In this document: one piece after another, positions 30,393-39,509 of the stretch
Position numbering within the stretch: position 1 is the first letter of the stretch
Layout of the letters: every line of letters begins with the position of its first letter
Source: Paramesorhizobium endophyticum
GTDB lineage: Bacteria > Pseudomonadota > Alphaproteobacteria > Rhizobiales > Rhizobiaceae
DNA: 64,000 bases
Direction: 5' to 3'
Assembly: GCF_014640615.1 (NCBI RefSeq)
Contig: NZ_BMHH01000013.1
Coordinates: forward strand, 63,820 to 127,819
The notes under the pieces: model-generated
Databases searched by the model: none
What the model was told of the DNA's origin: nothing
What the model saw: the letters and a program-made list of their open reading frames with translations, nothing else
Made by a program: the position numbers and the translations under genes

Positions 30393-32923
30393 TAATTTCA
30401 AGCAAGTCCCCGAAACTTTTATTCGCTTTCGCGATCGTCTTCGCGCTGCTCGCGCCTGGCGTTCAGGCTTTGGCGCAGACCGATGCGCCACAGGCTCCCG
30501 CTGCGCCGGCGCCCGCCGCTCCCGCACAGCAGCAGAGCATCGTCGCGCAGGAGCGGCCCGTCATCGATTCGCTGAAGAAGCAGGCGGCGGACCTCACCAA
30601 GGCGATCAATACATCCGCGACCAGCGACGAGAAGCTGGTCAATACGCGCCTGCAGCTGGAAGACGTTGCGAAAAAGCTGCTCAATGCCGGGCTTGCCTTC
30701 CGTCCCCGCCTTTCGGAAATCAATGCGCGGCTGGAGCAGCTTGGCGCGCCGCCCGCCGAAGGACAGCCCGCCGAGCCGCAGATCGTCACCGACGAGCGCA
30801 ACAAGCTGGCGGCGGAAAAGGCCGAGATCAATGCGATGATCGGGGAGACGGAGGATACGTCTCTCTCCGTCAACCAGACCATCGAGCGGGTCGGCGACAT
30901 GCGCCGCGAGCTCTTCACCCGCACGCTTTCGCAGCGCGTCGACCTCAATTATGCGCTCGGGAGCGAGGTTGCGCAGGCGGCGGGAGCGGAGGTGCAGACC
31001 TTTGCCAGCATGGTGTCGTCCTGGTGGCGCTTCGTCGTGCTCTTCAAGTTCAAGCCGTTCCTGGCGGCGGCGTTCCTGGCGCTCGCCGCGGCGCTTATCC
31101 TGCATTTCGGTGCGCGGCGCTTCCTTGGCCGGTTCTTCCTCAGCCGCGATCCGGCCATAGAGGACCCGTCCTATCTGTCCCGACTTTCCGTCGCGTTCTG
31201 GTCGACGCTCATCCCCTCGGCGGCGACGGCGGTGTTCCTGGGCACCACTTATTTCTTCCTCAGCTATTTCAATGTGTTGCGCCCAGACATAGCGACGATG
31301 CTCTCGTCGCTGTTCGTGGTCATGGGGATCATTTACTTCATCCACCGGCTGGCAAAGGCGGTGCTGTGCGCGGACATGCCGAACTGGCGGTTGGTGCGCA
31401 TCGCCTCCGGCCCGGCGCGGGTGCTGACTTTCCTCATCACGACCACCGCGCTCATCAACGGCCTCGATTATTTCTTCAATACGGTCAACCAGTTGCTCGC
31501 CTCGCCGCTGTCGCTGACGGTGGCGAAGAGCCTTATCGCGACGGTGCTGGTGGGCGTTCTCATTCTCGCCATCGCCTGGGTGAAGCCGCTTGAAAACGAG
31601 GAGACAGGCGCGGTCAGGCCCTGGCCGAAGGCGCTACGGGTGTTTCTCGTCTGCCTGGGGCTGTTCCCCATCATCGCGGCGCTCCTCGGCTATATCGGCC
31701 TTGCGCGCTTCGTCTCGCAGCAGATTGTCGTCAATGGCGCATTCCTCGTGACGATGTATCTGGGCTTCCTCACCGCCCGGGCCATCACGGCGGAGCATGC
31801 CTTCGGCGGCACCGCAATCGGGCGCTCCATGCAGCAGCGCTTCGGTATCGATGAAACCTCCCTCGACCAGCTCGGGCTGGTGGCGGGCATTCTCATCAAC
31901 ATTGCCGTGCTGCTGGTGGGCATCCCGCTGATCCTCCTGCAACTGGGTTTCCAGTGGTCGGAACTCACCACATGGTTCATGCGGTTGCTGACCGGCTTCC
32001 AGATCGGCAATTTCTCGGTGTCGTTCACGGGTATCTTCACTGGCCTGTTGCTGTTCGTCGTCGGCTATCTGTTCACGCGCTGGTTCCAGAACTGGCTCGA
32101 CGGCAGCGTGATGGCGCGAGGGCGGGTCGATTCCGGCGTACGCAACTCGATCCGCACCGTGGTCGGCTATGTCGGGCTGGCACTAGCGGCACTCGTCGCC
32201 ATATCGGCGGCGGGCGTCAATCTTTCCAATCTGGCTCTAATCGCCGGCGGTCTATCGCTCGGTATCGGTTTCGGCCTCCAGAACATTGTGCAGAATTTCG
32301 TCTCCGGCCTTATCCTGCTGGCTGAACGGCCCATCAAGGTGGGCGACTGGGTGGAAGTAGGCGGCGTCGGCGGCATCGTCAAAAAGATCAGCGTGCGCGC
32401 CACTGAGGTGGAAACATTCCAGCGCCAGTCGGTCATCGTTCCCAATTCCTCGCTGATCAACGGCAATGTCGCCAACTGGACCTATCGCAACAAGCTGGGC
32501 CGCGTCGATATTCCTGTCGGCGCGGCCTATGGCAGCGATCCGCGCAAGGTTCACGATGTGCTGCTTGCGATCGGGCGCTCACATCCGCAGGTATTGAAAA
32601 ATCCGGAACCTTTCGTGGCATTCACGGGGTTCGGTGCTTCTTCGCTCGATTTTGTTTTGCGTGTGTTCCTGGCGGACATTTCCAATGGCGCGAATGTGCA
32701 GAACGATCTACGCTTCGAGATCATGGAGGTATTTGCGGCCGAGGGCATAGAAATTCCCTTCCCGCAAACGGACATTCATTTGCGGCTCGATCAAATCCAG
32801 ACTATCGCCGAGGCAATTGCCGCCAGTAAGGATGAAGCGAACGAAAACGATGCAGATGGCCGCCAAACGAAAGCATCGGTGAAGGTGGGAACGAAGACCG
32901 ACACAGCCAGATCAAAAAGTTGA
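30389..32923 (+). CDS. Large MscS-family mechanosensitive channel with DUF3772 domain
   Basis: The 844-residue protein has a signal peptide (FAIVFALLAPGVQALAQ) and a Pro/Ala-rich stretch. A periplasmic helical domain of DUF3772 type spans about residues 45-220, followed by about eleven membrane helices. The C-terminal MscS module contains the pore helix 'LALIAGGLSLGIGFGLQNIV' and 'FVSGLILLAERPIKVGDWVE'. It releases solutes on hypo-osmotic shock. Start is TTG at 30389; the frame has no upstream ATG. A short leader ORF overlaps the start. The Glu/Lys-rich tail is cytoplasmic. Confidence 0.93.
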   Translation: MIISSKSPKLLFAFAIVFALLAPGVQALAQTDAPQAPAAPAPAAPAQQQSIVAQERPVIDSLKKQAADLTKAINTSATSDEKLVNTRLQLEDVAKKLLNAGLAFRPRLSEINARLEQLGAPPAEGQPAEPQIVTDERNKLAAEKAEINAMIGETEDTSLSVNQTIERVGDMRRELFTRTLSQRVDLNYALGSEVAQAAGAEVQTFASMVSSWWRFVVLFKFKPFLAAAFLALAAALILHFGARRFLGRFFLSRDPAIEDPSYLSRLSVAFWSTLIPSAATAVFLGTTYFFLSYFNVLRPDIATMLSSLFVVMGIIYFIHRLAKAVLCADMPNWRLVRIASGPARVLTFLITTTALINGLDYFFNTVNQLLASPLSLTVAKSLIATVLVGVLILAIAWVKPLENEETGAVRPWPKALRVFLVCLGLFPIIAALLGYIGLARFVSQQIVVNGAFLVTMYLGFLTARAITAEHAFGGTAIGRSMQQRFGIDETSLDQLGLVAGILINIAVLLVGIPLILLQLGFQWSELTTWFMRLLTGFQIGNFSVSFTGIFTGLLLFVVGYLFTRWFQNWLDGSVMARGRVDSGVRNSIRTVVGYVGLALAALVAISAAGVNLSNLALIAGGLSLGIGFGLQNIVQNFVSGLILLAERPIKVGDWVEVGGVGGIVKKISVRATEVETFQRQSVIVPNSSLINGNVANWTYRNKLGRVDIPVGAAYGSDPRKVHDVLLAIGRSHPQVLKNPEPFVAFTGFGASSLDFVLRVFLADISNGANVQNDLRFEIMEVFAAEGIEIPFPQTDIHLRLDQIQTIAEAIAASKDEANENDADGRQTKASVKVGTKTDTARSKS

Positions 32924-33030
32924 CGCGTTCAGTTGCCGTTCAGGTCACGGCCTTTATAACTATGGCTGAAAAGGGGCGAGTGCTCCTTAATTGAAACAGC
33001 CCTGAGGACGGTGGCGACACCGGAAACGAC

Positions 33031-33294
33031 ATGAAGAAATATGCAACCGCTTTGCTGCTGACCGCGATGAGCTCCGGCGTTGCATTCGCCGCCAGCGCCG
33101 TCAACAAGGACAGCCAGCCGCGGACGATCGTCGTTACCGAGGGCTCGTCCAAGAGCGATCTGGTACTCTCTCCGGGGGAAACCGTTGATTTCTGCCCGTC
33201 CGGCTGCTTCGTCACCTTTCCCAATGGCGACCGCCAGGCCTTGACCGGCAGCGAGACCATCGAGATCACGGGCGGCAAGGCGAAGATCGATTAG
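33031..33294 (+). CDS. Small secreted/periplasmic protein
   Basis: The 87-residue product has a clear signal peptide (MKKYATALLLTAMSSGVAFA). It is followed by a short beta-rich domain with 'VVTEGSSKSDLVLSPGETVD' and two close Cys (F-C-P-S-G-C-F) that could form a disulfide. It lies 107 bases after the channel gene on the same strand. The family was not recognised by name. The signal peptide, size and good coding pattern support a real periplasmic protein. Confidence 0.7.
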   Translation: MKKYATALLLTAMSSGVAFAASAVNKDSQPRTIVVTEGSSKSDLVLSPGETVDFCPSGCFVTFPNGDRQALTGSETIEITGGKAKID

Positions 33295-33492
33295 GCAGTG
33301 GGACGCCGGGGGAGTGGGCAGTCTGTTGGATTGCCCTGCTCTGGTATGCCTGGTTCGTCCGCGGCTGCCCTTAAACCCCCATTTACCCTCCCGATAGTTG
33401 TCCCGGCCGGAACATACGGCTTTTCCTGAAATTCACCTTTCGTTTTCTTGTCGTTGCTACTTCCGGTAAGGTGGAAGGGCTGGGCAGGAACG

Positions 33493-34947
33493 ATGAATGC
33501 GCGCGCCAAGAGAGAGAAAATACCTTTAGCGGTCGATCTGGACGGCACGCTGATTGCCACCGATCTCGCCTGGGAAGGTGTTTTCCTGCTCTTGAGGAAA
33601 AATCTCCTCTATATTTTCCTGCTTCCGATCTGGGCGTTGGGAGGCAGGGCGCGGCTGAAGCAGGAGATCGCCCGGCGCGTCGTGATCGATGCCGCGACAC
33701 TCCCCTTTCGGCTGGATTTTCTGGATTTTCTGAAGCGCGAGCGTGCGCGTGGCCGTAAGCTGGTTCTCGTCACCGCCAATGCGAGATCCTTTGCCGACGC
33801 GGTGGCGAGGCATCTGGGCCTATTCGATGCGGTCTACTCCACGGAGCGCGATCGGAACCGCGCGTCCAGGGCGAAGCTGAAAATGCTGGTGGACACCTTC
33901 GGCGAGCGCGGCTTCGACTATGCGGGCAATTCGCGCGCGGATGTCCCGATCTTCAACAATGCGCGCAAGGCGATCGTGGTCGCCCCGGACGCCGCGGCGC
34001 GGGCCTGGCAGCGAAAACATGGCGGCTCTGGCGCAGAGAGGACTTTCTTCCCCGCGCGCCGTGCGTGGCTTCGCAATATGCTGAGAATGCTGCGCGTGCA
34101 TCAATGGGTGAAGAACACGCTTATCTTCGTCCCTCCGATCCTCGCGCATGATCTGCACCAGCCGGATGTGCTCATCCGCACGACCCTTGCCTTCGTGGCG
34201 TTCTGCGCTGCGGCGTCATCGATCTACATCGTCAACGATTTGTTCGATCTGCAACTCGACCGTCGCCACGCGCGCAAGAAAACGCGGCCTTTCGCCAGCG
34301 GAGCGCTTCCCATACCCTTCGGCGTATGCTGCTCCGTCATCCTTCTGGCGGTCGCCTTCGGTGTCGCGATGCTGCTGCCGCCTCGTTTCATGCTGGTGCT
34401 GGTGTTCTATCTCGTCGTCACCACAGCCTATTCTGCGGCCCTGAAGCGGATGCTGCTTATCGATGTGCTGGTGCTGGCGGGGCTTTACACGCTGCGGCTC
34501 ATCGCCGGGATTACCGCTACGGCCACGCCGGACTCGTTCTGGCTGCTGGCGTTCTCGATCTTCTTCTTCCTGTCGCTGGCGCTGGTCAAACGCTATGTGG
34601 AACTGGCCACGCTGCATCCCGAAGAGAACACCAAGCTTGCCGGGCGCAGCTATCGCAGCGCGGATCGGGAAGTCATAGCCCAGAGCGGCGTGGCGTCCGC
34701 CTTCGGGGCGGTGCTGGTGCTGGCGCTTTATGTGGACAGCGACGCGGTGAGGGTGCTCTATGTCCACCCCTGGATGATCTGGCCGCTTTGCCCGATCGTC
34801 CTCTATATCATTCTGCGGGTCTGGATTCTCGCGCGGCGCGAGGAGATGCATGACGATCCAGTCGTCTTCCTGCTGGGCGACTGGCGCAGCATCATGATGA
34901 TCCTGATCGGCGCGGCGATGCTGGTGCTGGCGAGGATACCCTGGTGA
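33493..34947 (+). CDS. HAD phosphatase-UbiA prenyltransferase fusion, DPPR-synthase-like
   Basis: The 484-residue protein combines an N-terminal HAD domain (residues about 10-185; 'DLDGTLI' motif, 'VTANARS') with a UbiA membrane domain (about 195-484). 'VHQWVKNTLIFVPPILAHDL' and 'NDLFDLQLDRRHARKKTRPF' (NDxxDxxxD) match decaprenyl-phosphate 5-phosphoribosyltransferase (Mycobacterium Rv3806c, Azorhizobium NoeC). Such an enzyme transfers phosphoribose to polyprenyl phosphate, and the HAD part could remove the 5-phosphate. GGCAGGAAC precedes ATG 33493. Its TGA overlaps the GTG of the DprE1-like gene, supporting a joint pathway. Confidence 0.88.
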   Translation: MNARAKREKIPLAVDLDGTLIATDLAWEGVFLLLRKNLLYIFLLPIWALGGRARLKQEIARRVVIDAATLPFRLDFLDFLKRERARGRKLVLVTANARSFADAVARHLGLFDAVYSTERDRNRASRAKLKMLVDTFGERGFDYAGNSRADVPIFNNARKAIVVAPDAAARAWQRKHGGSGAERTFFPARRAWLRNMLRMLRVHQWVKNTLIFVPPILAHDLHQPDVLIRTTLAFVAFCAAASSIYIVNDLFDLQLDRRHARKKTRPFASGALPIPFGVCCSVILLAVAFGVAMLLPPRFMLVLVFYLVVTTAYSAALKRMLLIDVLVLAGLYTLRLIAGITATATPDSFWLLAFSIFFFLSLALVKRYVELATLHPEENTKLAGRSYRSADREVIAQSGVASAFGAVLVLALYVDSDAVRVLYVHPWMIWPLCPIVLYIILRVWILARREEMHDDPVVFLLGDWRSIMMILIGAAMLVLARIPW

Positions 34948-36236
34948 CATCAGAGAGCTTCGGGCGGATAGAGCGCCGCGCGCGGGCAGCGGTTTCGTTC
35001 AGCGAGGCGGCGCGGCGGATGCCGGAAGGCGGGCCATATCTCGCCTATGGCAATGGGCGCTCCTATGGCGATTCCTGCCACAATGATGCAGGCGTGTTGG
35101 TCAAGATGCGTCCGCAGGGACGGATCATAGGCTTCGATGCTGCCACCGGGGTCCTTGAGGCGGAGGCGGGGGTGCTGCTCGCCGATATCATCGCCCTTGC
35201 TGCGCCGCACGGCTTCTTCCTGCCGGTAACGCCCGGTACGCGCTTCGTCACTCTGGGCGGGGCCATCGCCAATGATGTGCATGGCAAGAACCATCACCGG
35301 CGCGGCACCTTCGGCTGCCATGTGGATTCGTTCGAGCTTCTGCGTTCGGATGGCATGGTGCGCAATTGCTCGCCGGGCGAAAATGCCGAGCTCTTCGCCG
35401 CCACCATCGGCGGTATGGGGCTGACGGGACTGATCGTGACGGCCCGCATCCGGCTGATGCGTGTCGGCTCGCTCGACATCGAGGAGCAAGTTACTCCTTT
35501 TGCCACTCTCGATGAATTCTTTGCGCTTGCCGACGAGGCGGATACGGAGAACGAATATGCGGTCGCGTGGATCGACCAGCTCGCAAAAGCCGGGCGCGGG
35601 CTGCTTCTGACCGGAAATCACGCACCGAACGGCAATTTCACCGCGAGCACTGACCCGGCGCGTCTTGGCGTGCCGTTCGAACTGCCGTTTTCGGCATTGA
35701 ACAGGCCAAGCCTCAAGCTGTTCAATGCCGCCTATTATCACCGCAAGGGCAGCAATTCCGGGCCGCATCTGACGGATTATGCGCGCTTCTTCTATCCGCT
35801 CGACGCGGTTGATAACTGGAACCGGCTCTATGGCCCGGCGGGGCTCTACCAGCATCAAAGCGTCATCCCTGAAGCCCAGGCGGGGGAGACAATCCCAGCC
35901 ATGCTGGAGGTCACCCGCCGGGCGGGGCAGGCGTCGTTCCTCACCGTGCTCAAGCGCTTCGGTGGTATCCGTTCGCCGGGGCTTCTGTCTTTCCCGCAAG
36001 CGGGATATACTTTGACGCTCGACTTCCCCAATCGCGGGGAAAAGACATTGGCGCTGCTGGCGGAACTCGACCGTCTGACGGTGATGGCCGGCGGGCGCGT
36101 CAACCCTTACAAGGACCAGCGGATGCCGGCGGAGGTCTTCGCCGCGTCGTTTCCGCAATGGAAAATGCTGGAAAAACTGCGCGATCCGGCATTCTGCTCG
36201 AATTTTTGGCAAAGAACCGCATTAAGTCTTGTTTGA
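34944..36236 (+). CDS. FAD-dependent decaprenylphosphoryl-ribose oxidase-like protein (DprE1 family)
   Basis: The 430-residue protein has the PCMH-type FAD domain ('GNGRSYGDSCHNDAG', 'GGAIANDVHGKNHHRRGTFG') and the DprE1 C-terminal pattern ('YYHRKGSNSG', 'FFYPLDAVDNWNRLYGPAGL', 'YQHQSVIP', 'YKDQRMPAEVFAASFPQW'). DprE1 oxidises polyprenyl-phosphoryl-ribose, the first half of epimerisation to arabinose. It starts with GTG overlapping the upstream stop (GTGA). The strand carrying the benzothiazinone-reactive Cys in mycobacterial DprE1 (CVDFP) reads TLDFP here. No classical DprE2 reductase adjoins. Confidence 0.88.
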   Translation: MTSESFGRIERRARAAVSFSEAARRMPEGGPYLAYGNGRSYGDSCHNDAGVLVKMRPQGRIIGFDAATGVLEAEAGVLLADIIALAAPHGFFLPVTPGTRFVTLGGAIANDVHGKNHHRRGTFGCHVDSFELLRSDGMVRNCSPGENAELFAATIGGMGLTGLIVTARIRLMRVGSLDIEEQVTPFATLDEFFALADEADTENEYAVAWIDQLAKAGRGLLLTGNHAPNGNFTASTDPARLGVPFELPFSALNRPSLKLFNAAYYHRKGSNSGPHLTDYARFFYPLDAVDNWNRLYGPAGLYQHQSVIPEAQAGETIPAMLEVTRRAGQASFLTVLKRFGGIRSPGLLSFPQAGYTLTLDFPNRGEKTLALLAELDRLTVMAGGRVNPYKDQRMPAEVFAASFPQWKMLEKLRDPAFCSNFWQRTALSLV

Positions 36237-36352
36237 TGCCGATCAATGCACTAGCGAATGCAATCGAAAATTGCGGATTGTTCTAATTTTAGGCAATCGC
36301 TTTGCGGCTTCTCAACAGGCCTGATGTAGCGTTCAAGCAGACGGGTGGGAGC

Positions 36353-36775
36353 ATGACAAAATACATTCCCTTCATTCTTTTCACGGTGATGACCAACGCT
36401 GCGGCGCAGATTTTGCTGAAATACGGCATGATCTCGCTTGGCCCCATCAGCTTCAGCGCCGACACCATCATCCAGCGCGTCTTCCAGATACTGTTCAATC
36501 CGTGGGTGTTCTGCGGGCTTCTGGTTTTCGTCATCTCGATGGCGTCGCATCTCTATGTGCTGTCGAAGGTCGACCTCTCCTTCGCCTATCCCTTCCTCAG
36601 CCTCGCCTATGTGGCGGTGGCGGTGTTTGCGTGGATGGTGTTCAAGGAGGATCTGGGCACGCTCAAGATCGCCGGCATCGCCTTCATCTGCGTCGGCACG
36701 GTGCTCATCGCCCAGAGCGGGCATAGAAACCCGGAGCCTTCTCACGAAATTTCCATGGCCGAAACGAACCAATAG
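36353..36775 (+). CDS. SMR/EamA-type small transporter, ArnE/F-like
   Basis: The 140-residue protein has four membrane helices (MTKYIPFILFTVMTNAAAQI, LFNPWVFCGLLVFVISMASH, SFAYPFLSLAYVAVAVFAWM, TLKIAGIAFICVGTVLIAQS). This is the layout of ArnE/ArnF, which flip undecaprenyl-phosphate-aminoarabinose. It lies between the DprE1-like and SDR genes, so flipping of a polyprenyl-phosphate sugar is a reasonable inference. GTGGGAGC precedes the ATG, and it ends 11 bases before the next gene. A 116-base gap upstream may hold a promoter. Confidence 0.8.
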   Translation: MTKYIPFILFTVMTNAAAQILLKYGMISLGPISFSADTIIQRVFQILFNPWVFCGLLVFVISMASHLYVLSKVDLSFAYPFLSLAYVAVAVFAWMVFKEDLGTLKIAGIAFICVGTVLIAQSGHRNPEPSHEISMAETNQ

Positions 36776-36786
36776 CGAGCAGGAAC

Positions 36787-37797
36787 ATGCGACATATCAT
36801 TTTCGGCGGCGACGGTTTCGTCGGCCGCTATCTGGCGCACGATCTCGTCAACCGGGGCGAGGAGGTTGTGGTCGCGGATATTTCCCGGTCCGATCTGCCG
36901 CATTATGGCAAGGCGCGGTTCGCACAGTGCGATATCACCGACAAGGCGCAGGTGAATGCTGTCGGGCTGAAGCCGGACGACATGGTCTATAATCTCGCGG
37001 CCAAGATGCTGTCGCCATTGCAGGTGCGGGCCAAGCGGTACGATTTCTTCTGGCCGGTTAATTATCAGGGCGCGTCGAACATCATGAGCGCCATGGACAG
37101 GGCCGGAACGTCGAAGCTGGTGCAGTTCACCACCGACATGGTCTACGGCCGCACCGTCGTCTCGCCGCAGACGGAGGACCATCCCATCGCGCCGCTCGGC
37201 GAGTATGGCAAATCGAAAGCCGCGACCGAGGCGCTTGCTGCTGACTGGCGCGCGCGGGGCATGAACATCTCGATCATGCGGCCAAGGCTTATCATCGGGC
37301 CGGGACGGCTGGGTATTCTGGAAAAGCTGTTCAAGCTCATCGACCGCAATCTGCCGGTGCCGATGATCGGCTCGGGCAGGAATCCTTACCAGTTCATCTC
37401 GGTCTATGATTGCGCGGAAATCGCCCGGCTCGCCTGGGAGTATGGCGTGCCAAACGACGCCTATAATCTCGGCTCCTCGAACCCGCCTTCGGTGCGCGAT
37501 CTGCTGGGCGGGCTTATCAGGCAGGCAGGGTCGAAATCGATTCTCGTGCCGACGCCGGCCTTCGCGGTCAAGCAAACGCTGGCGCTGCTCGACGCGCTCG
37601 ACAAGCCACTGATGGACCCGGAGCAATATCTGATCGCGGACGAATATTGCGTACGCGATACCTCCCGCGCCTTCGCCGCCTTCGGATGGAAGCCGAAATT
37701 CCGCGACGAGGATATGCTGGTGGCGGCTTATCGCGAATATCGCAACAAGCTGGATGGCAAGCCGGTGGCGCAGATGGTGCCGCTGCCGGCCGAATAA
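36787..37797 (+). CDS. Extended SDR, NAD-dependent sugar epimerase/dehydratase-like
   Basis: The 336-residue Rossmann protein starts MRHIIFGGDGFVGRYLAHDL with the NAD-binding G-x-x-G-x-x-G pattern. 'FTTDMVYGRTVVSP' supplies the Thr/Ser and 'YGKSKAATEA' is the catalytic YxxxK. 'RPRLIIGPGRLGILEKL' is typical of NDP-sugar and lipid-linked-sugar epimerases. It is longer than classical DprE2 (about 250 residues), so if it completes the DprE1 reaction it does so with a different SDR type. It sits 11 bases after the SMR gene and 10 before the aminotransferase. Confidence 0.85.
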   Translation: MRHIIFGGDGFVGRYLAHDLVNRGEEVVVADISRSDLPHYGKARFAQCDITDKAQVNAVGLKPDDMVYNLAAKMLSPLQVRAKRYDFFWPVNYQGASNIMSAMDRAGTSKLVQFTTDMVYGRTVVSPQTEDHPIAPLGEYGKSKAATEALAADWRARGMNISIMRPRLIIGPGRLGILEKLFKLIDRNLPVPMIGSGRNPYQFISVYDCAEIARLAWEYGVPNDAYNLGSSNPPSVRDLLGGLIRQAGSKSILVPTPAFAVKQTLALLDALDKPLMDPEQYLIADEYCVRDTSRAFAAFGWKPKFRDEDMLVAAYREYRNKLDGKPVAQMVPLPAE

Positions 37798-37807
37798 GGG
37801 GAAGAGA

Positions 37808-39208
37808 ATGACGCCGAAGCCCAATCTCCTGACGGTCGAGCAGGCCAAGGCGCTCGATCTGCCGCGGATGACGGAGCTGTTTTCAGCCCACATCAATCCC
37901 GGCCAATTGCATTTCATGAAGCTACTCGGCTTCGACAAGGTGAAGATCGAGCGCGCCGAAGGCATGTATTACATCGACCAGAACGGCCGGAAGATTCTCG
38001 ATTTCTTCGGCGGGTTCGGCTCGCTGGCCTTCGGGCATAACCATCCGCGCATTCTTGAGGCGCGCAAGGCATTTCAGGACGAGAAGCGGCACGAGATCGC
38101 CATGGCCTTCATGTCGCAATATGCGGCAGCGCTGGCGCATAATTTAGCCGCGTGCAGCCCCGGCGATCTCGACATGGTGTTCTTCGGCTCTTCCGGCTCG
38201 GAGGCGATGGAGGCGGCGCTGAAGGTGGCGGAGCGCGCGGCGGGGCCAAAGCGCCCGAAAGTGGTCTATGCGGAGAATTCCTTCCACGGCAAGACGAAGG
38301 GCGTACTCAACGTCACCGACGGCAAGCTCTATCGTGGCGAGTTCCAGCTGATCGGCAATACGGTGCGGGTGCCTTTCGGCGATATCGAGGCAATCGAGAA
38401 CGCATTCAAGTCCGACCCGGAAATCGGCGTCATCGTGCTTGAGACGATCCAGGGCGGGGCAGGGATCGTCACTGCGCCCACCGAATTCTGGCAGAAGCTG
38501 CGGGCGCTCTGCGACAAATATGGTGTGCTGTGGGTGGCCGACGAGGTGCAGTGCGGCCTTGGCCGGTCGGGCCGGTTCTATGCCTTCGAGCATCATGGCG
38601 TGGTGCCCGATGTGACGGCGCTGGCCAAATCGCTGGGCGGGGGCAAGACGGCGATGGCGGCGATGATCGCCCGGCGTGACGTCTATATGAAGGCATATGG
38701 CACGCCGAAGACCGCGCTGATCCATGCCATGGCCACCTTCGGCGGCATCGGCGAGGCGTGTATCACTGCCATCGAGGCGCTTAACGTGCTTTACGACGAG
38801 GGGCTAATCGACAATTCGGCTGCGACAGGGGCTTATCTGATTGAGCGGTTGAAAAGCCTGCAGGAAAAATATCCCTCGCTCATCAAGGATGTGCGCGGGC
38901 AGGGGCTGATGGTCGGCCTCGAGTTCCACGATTTCTCACAGACCGTGCCTGTCGTGCTGCGGCCCGTGTTGGCGATGCTGGACGAAAAGCTCAAGGGCTC
39001 GCTGCCGGGCTTCATCGGCAGCCATCTCCTGCGTGACCATGGCGTGCTGGTGGCGTTTACCGAGTATAACCGCAATGTGGTGCGGCTGGAGCCGCCGCTG
39101 ATCTGCGAGCGGGAGCATGTGGATCAGTTCATTGCGGCGCTCGATGAAGTGTTGTCGCGGGGCATCGTCCGGATCGTCAAGGATTTCGTCAAGGCACAGG
39201 TACGCTGA
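37808..39208 (+). CDS. Class III PLP aminotransferase
   Basis: The 466-residue protein has the class III fold: 'FGSSGSEAMEAALKVAERAA', 'YAENSFHGKTKGVLNVT', 'WVADEVQCGLGRSGRFYAFE' (Asp binding the PLP ring nitrogen) and the Schiff-base Lys in 'VTALAKSLGGGKTAM'. It transfers amino groups to an aldehyde or ketone. Operon position after DprE1-like, SMR and SDR genes suggests amination of the same lipid-linked sugar or side chain, or formation of an amino-polyol. Length resembles HpnO of hopanoid synthesis, but no hopanoid genes adjoin. Confidence 0.88.
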   Translation: MTPKPNLLTVEQAKALDLPRMTELFSAHINPGQLHFMKLLGFDKVKIERAEGMYYIDQNGRKILDFFGGFGSLAFGHNHPRILEARKAFQDEKRHEIAMAFMSQYAAALAHNLAACSPGDLDMVFFGSSGSEAMEAALKVAERAAGPKRPKVVYAENSFHGKTKGVLNVTDGKLYRGEFQLIGNTVRVPFGDIEAIENAFKSDPEIGVIVLETIQGGAGIVTAPTEFWQKLRALCDKYGVLWVADEVQCGLGRSGRFYAFEHHGVVPDVTALAKSLGGGKTAMAAMIARRDVYMKAYGTPKTALIHAMATFGGIGEACITAIEALNVLYDEGLIDNSAATGAYLIERLKSLQEKYPSLIKDVRGQGLMVGLEFHDFSQTVPVVLRPVLAMLDEKLKGSLPGFIGSHLLRDHGVLVAFTEYNRNVVRLEPPLICEREHVDQFIAALDEVLSRGIVRIVKDFVKAQVR

Positions 39209-39333
39209 TTCAATGTTTGATTGAGCGCGTTCGATAGTGAGAAGCAGCATACGCTGACCAGGCAGCGTGCTGGCGATGAATGGGTCGCGCCAGCACCGGC
39301 GAGTGGCCTTCGCTGTCGAAACGGAGGTGAAGG

Positions 39334-39426
39334 ATGCTTAAAGTATCTCTCACACTGCAGATCCGAAAGACCCGCACGGCCTGGATAATCACCGTGCGGA
39401 TCGCTTTCGAAATCACAAAGCAGTAA
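39334..39426 (+). CDS. Candidate 30-residue small protein
   Basis: GGAGGTGAAGG directly precedes ATG 39334, an almost ideal ribosome binding site. The frame reads MLKVSLTLQIRKTRTAWIIT, then VRIAFEITKQ. It is basic and beta-prone with no Asp and one Glu, and lies in a 300-base gap otherwise empty. A perfect 11-bp hairpin begins six bases after its stop. The strong translation signal and adjacent hairpin suggest a real small gene; no relative is known to me. Confidence 0.45.
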   Translation: MLKVSLTLQIRKTRTAWIITVRIAFEITKQ

Positions 39427-39431
39427 AAGGC

Positions 39432-39459
39432 CTGACAGGAAGTTCGCGCTTCCTGTCAG
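39432..39459. terminator. Perfect hairpin between the small gene and the GT-C gene
   Basis: CTGACAGGAAG (39432-39442) pairs perfectly with CTTCCTGTCAG (39449-39459) over loop TTCGCG. On the minus strand it is followed by GCCTTTTAC, so it probably terminates the GT-C-like gene ending at 39510. The plus strand lacks a U-tract. Confidence 0.55.
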
Positions 39460-39509
39460 CACTCCGGCAATTTAATACGCTAACAACTGTATTTCAAGTA
39501 CGCGCTTAC

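Noticed and set aside
37808-39208. Aminotransferase as hopanoid HpnO
   Set aside because: Length is similar, but no squalene-hopene cyclase or other hpn genes adjoin; DprE1/UbiA-like neighbours suggest another pathway.
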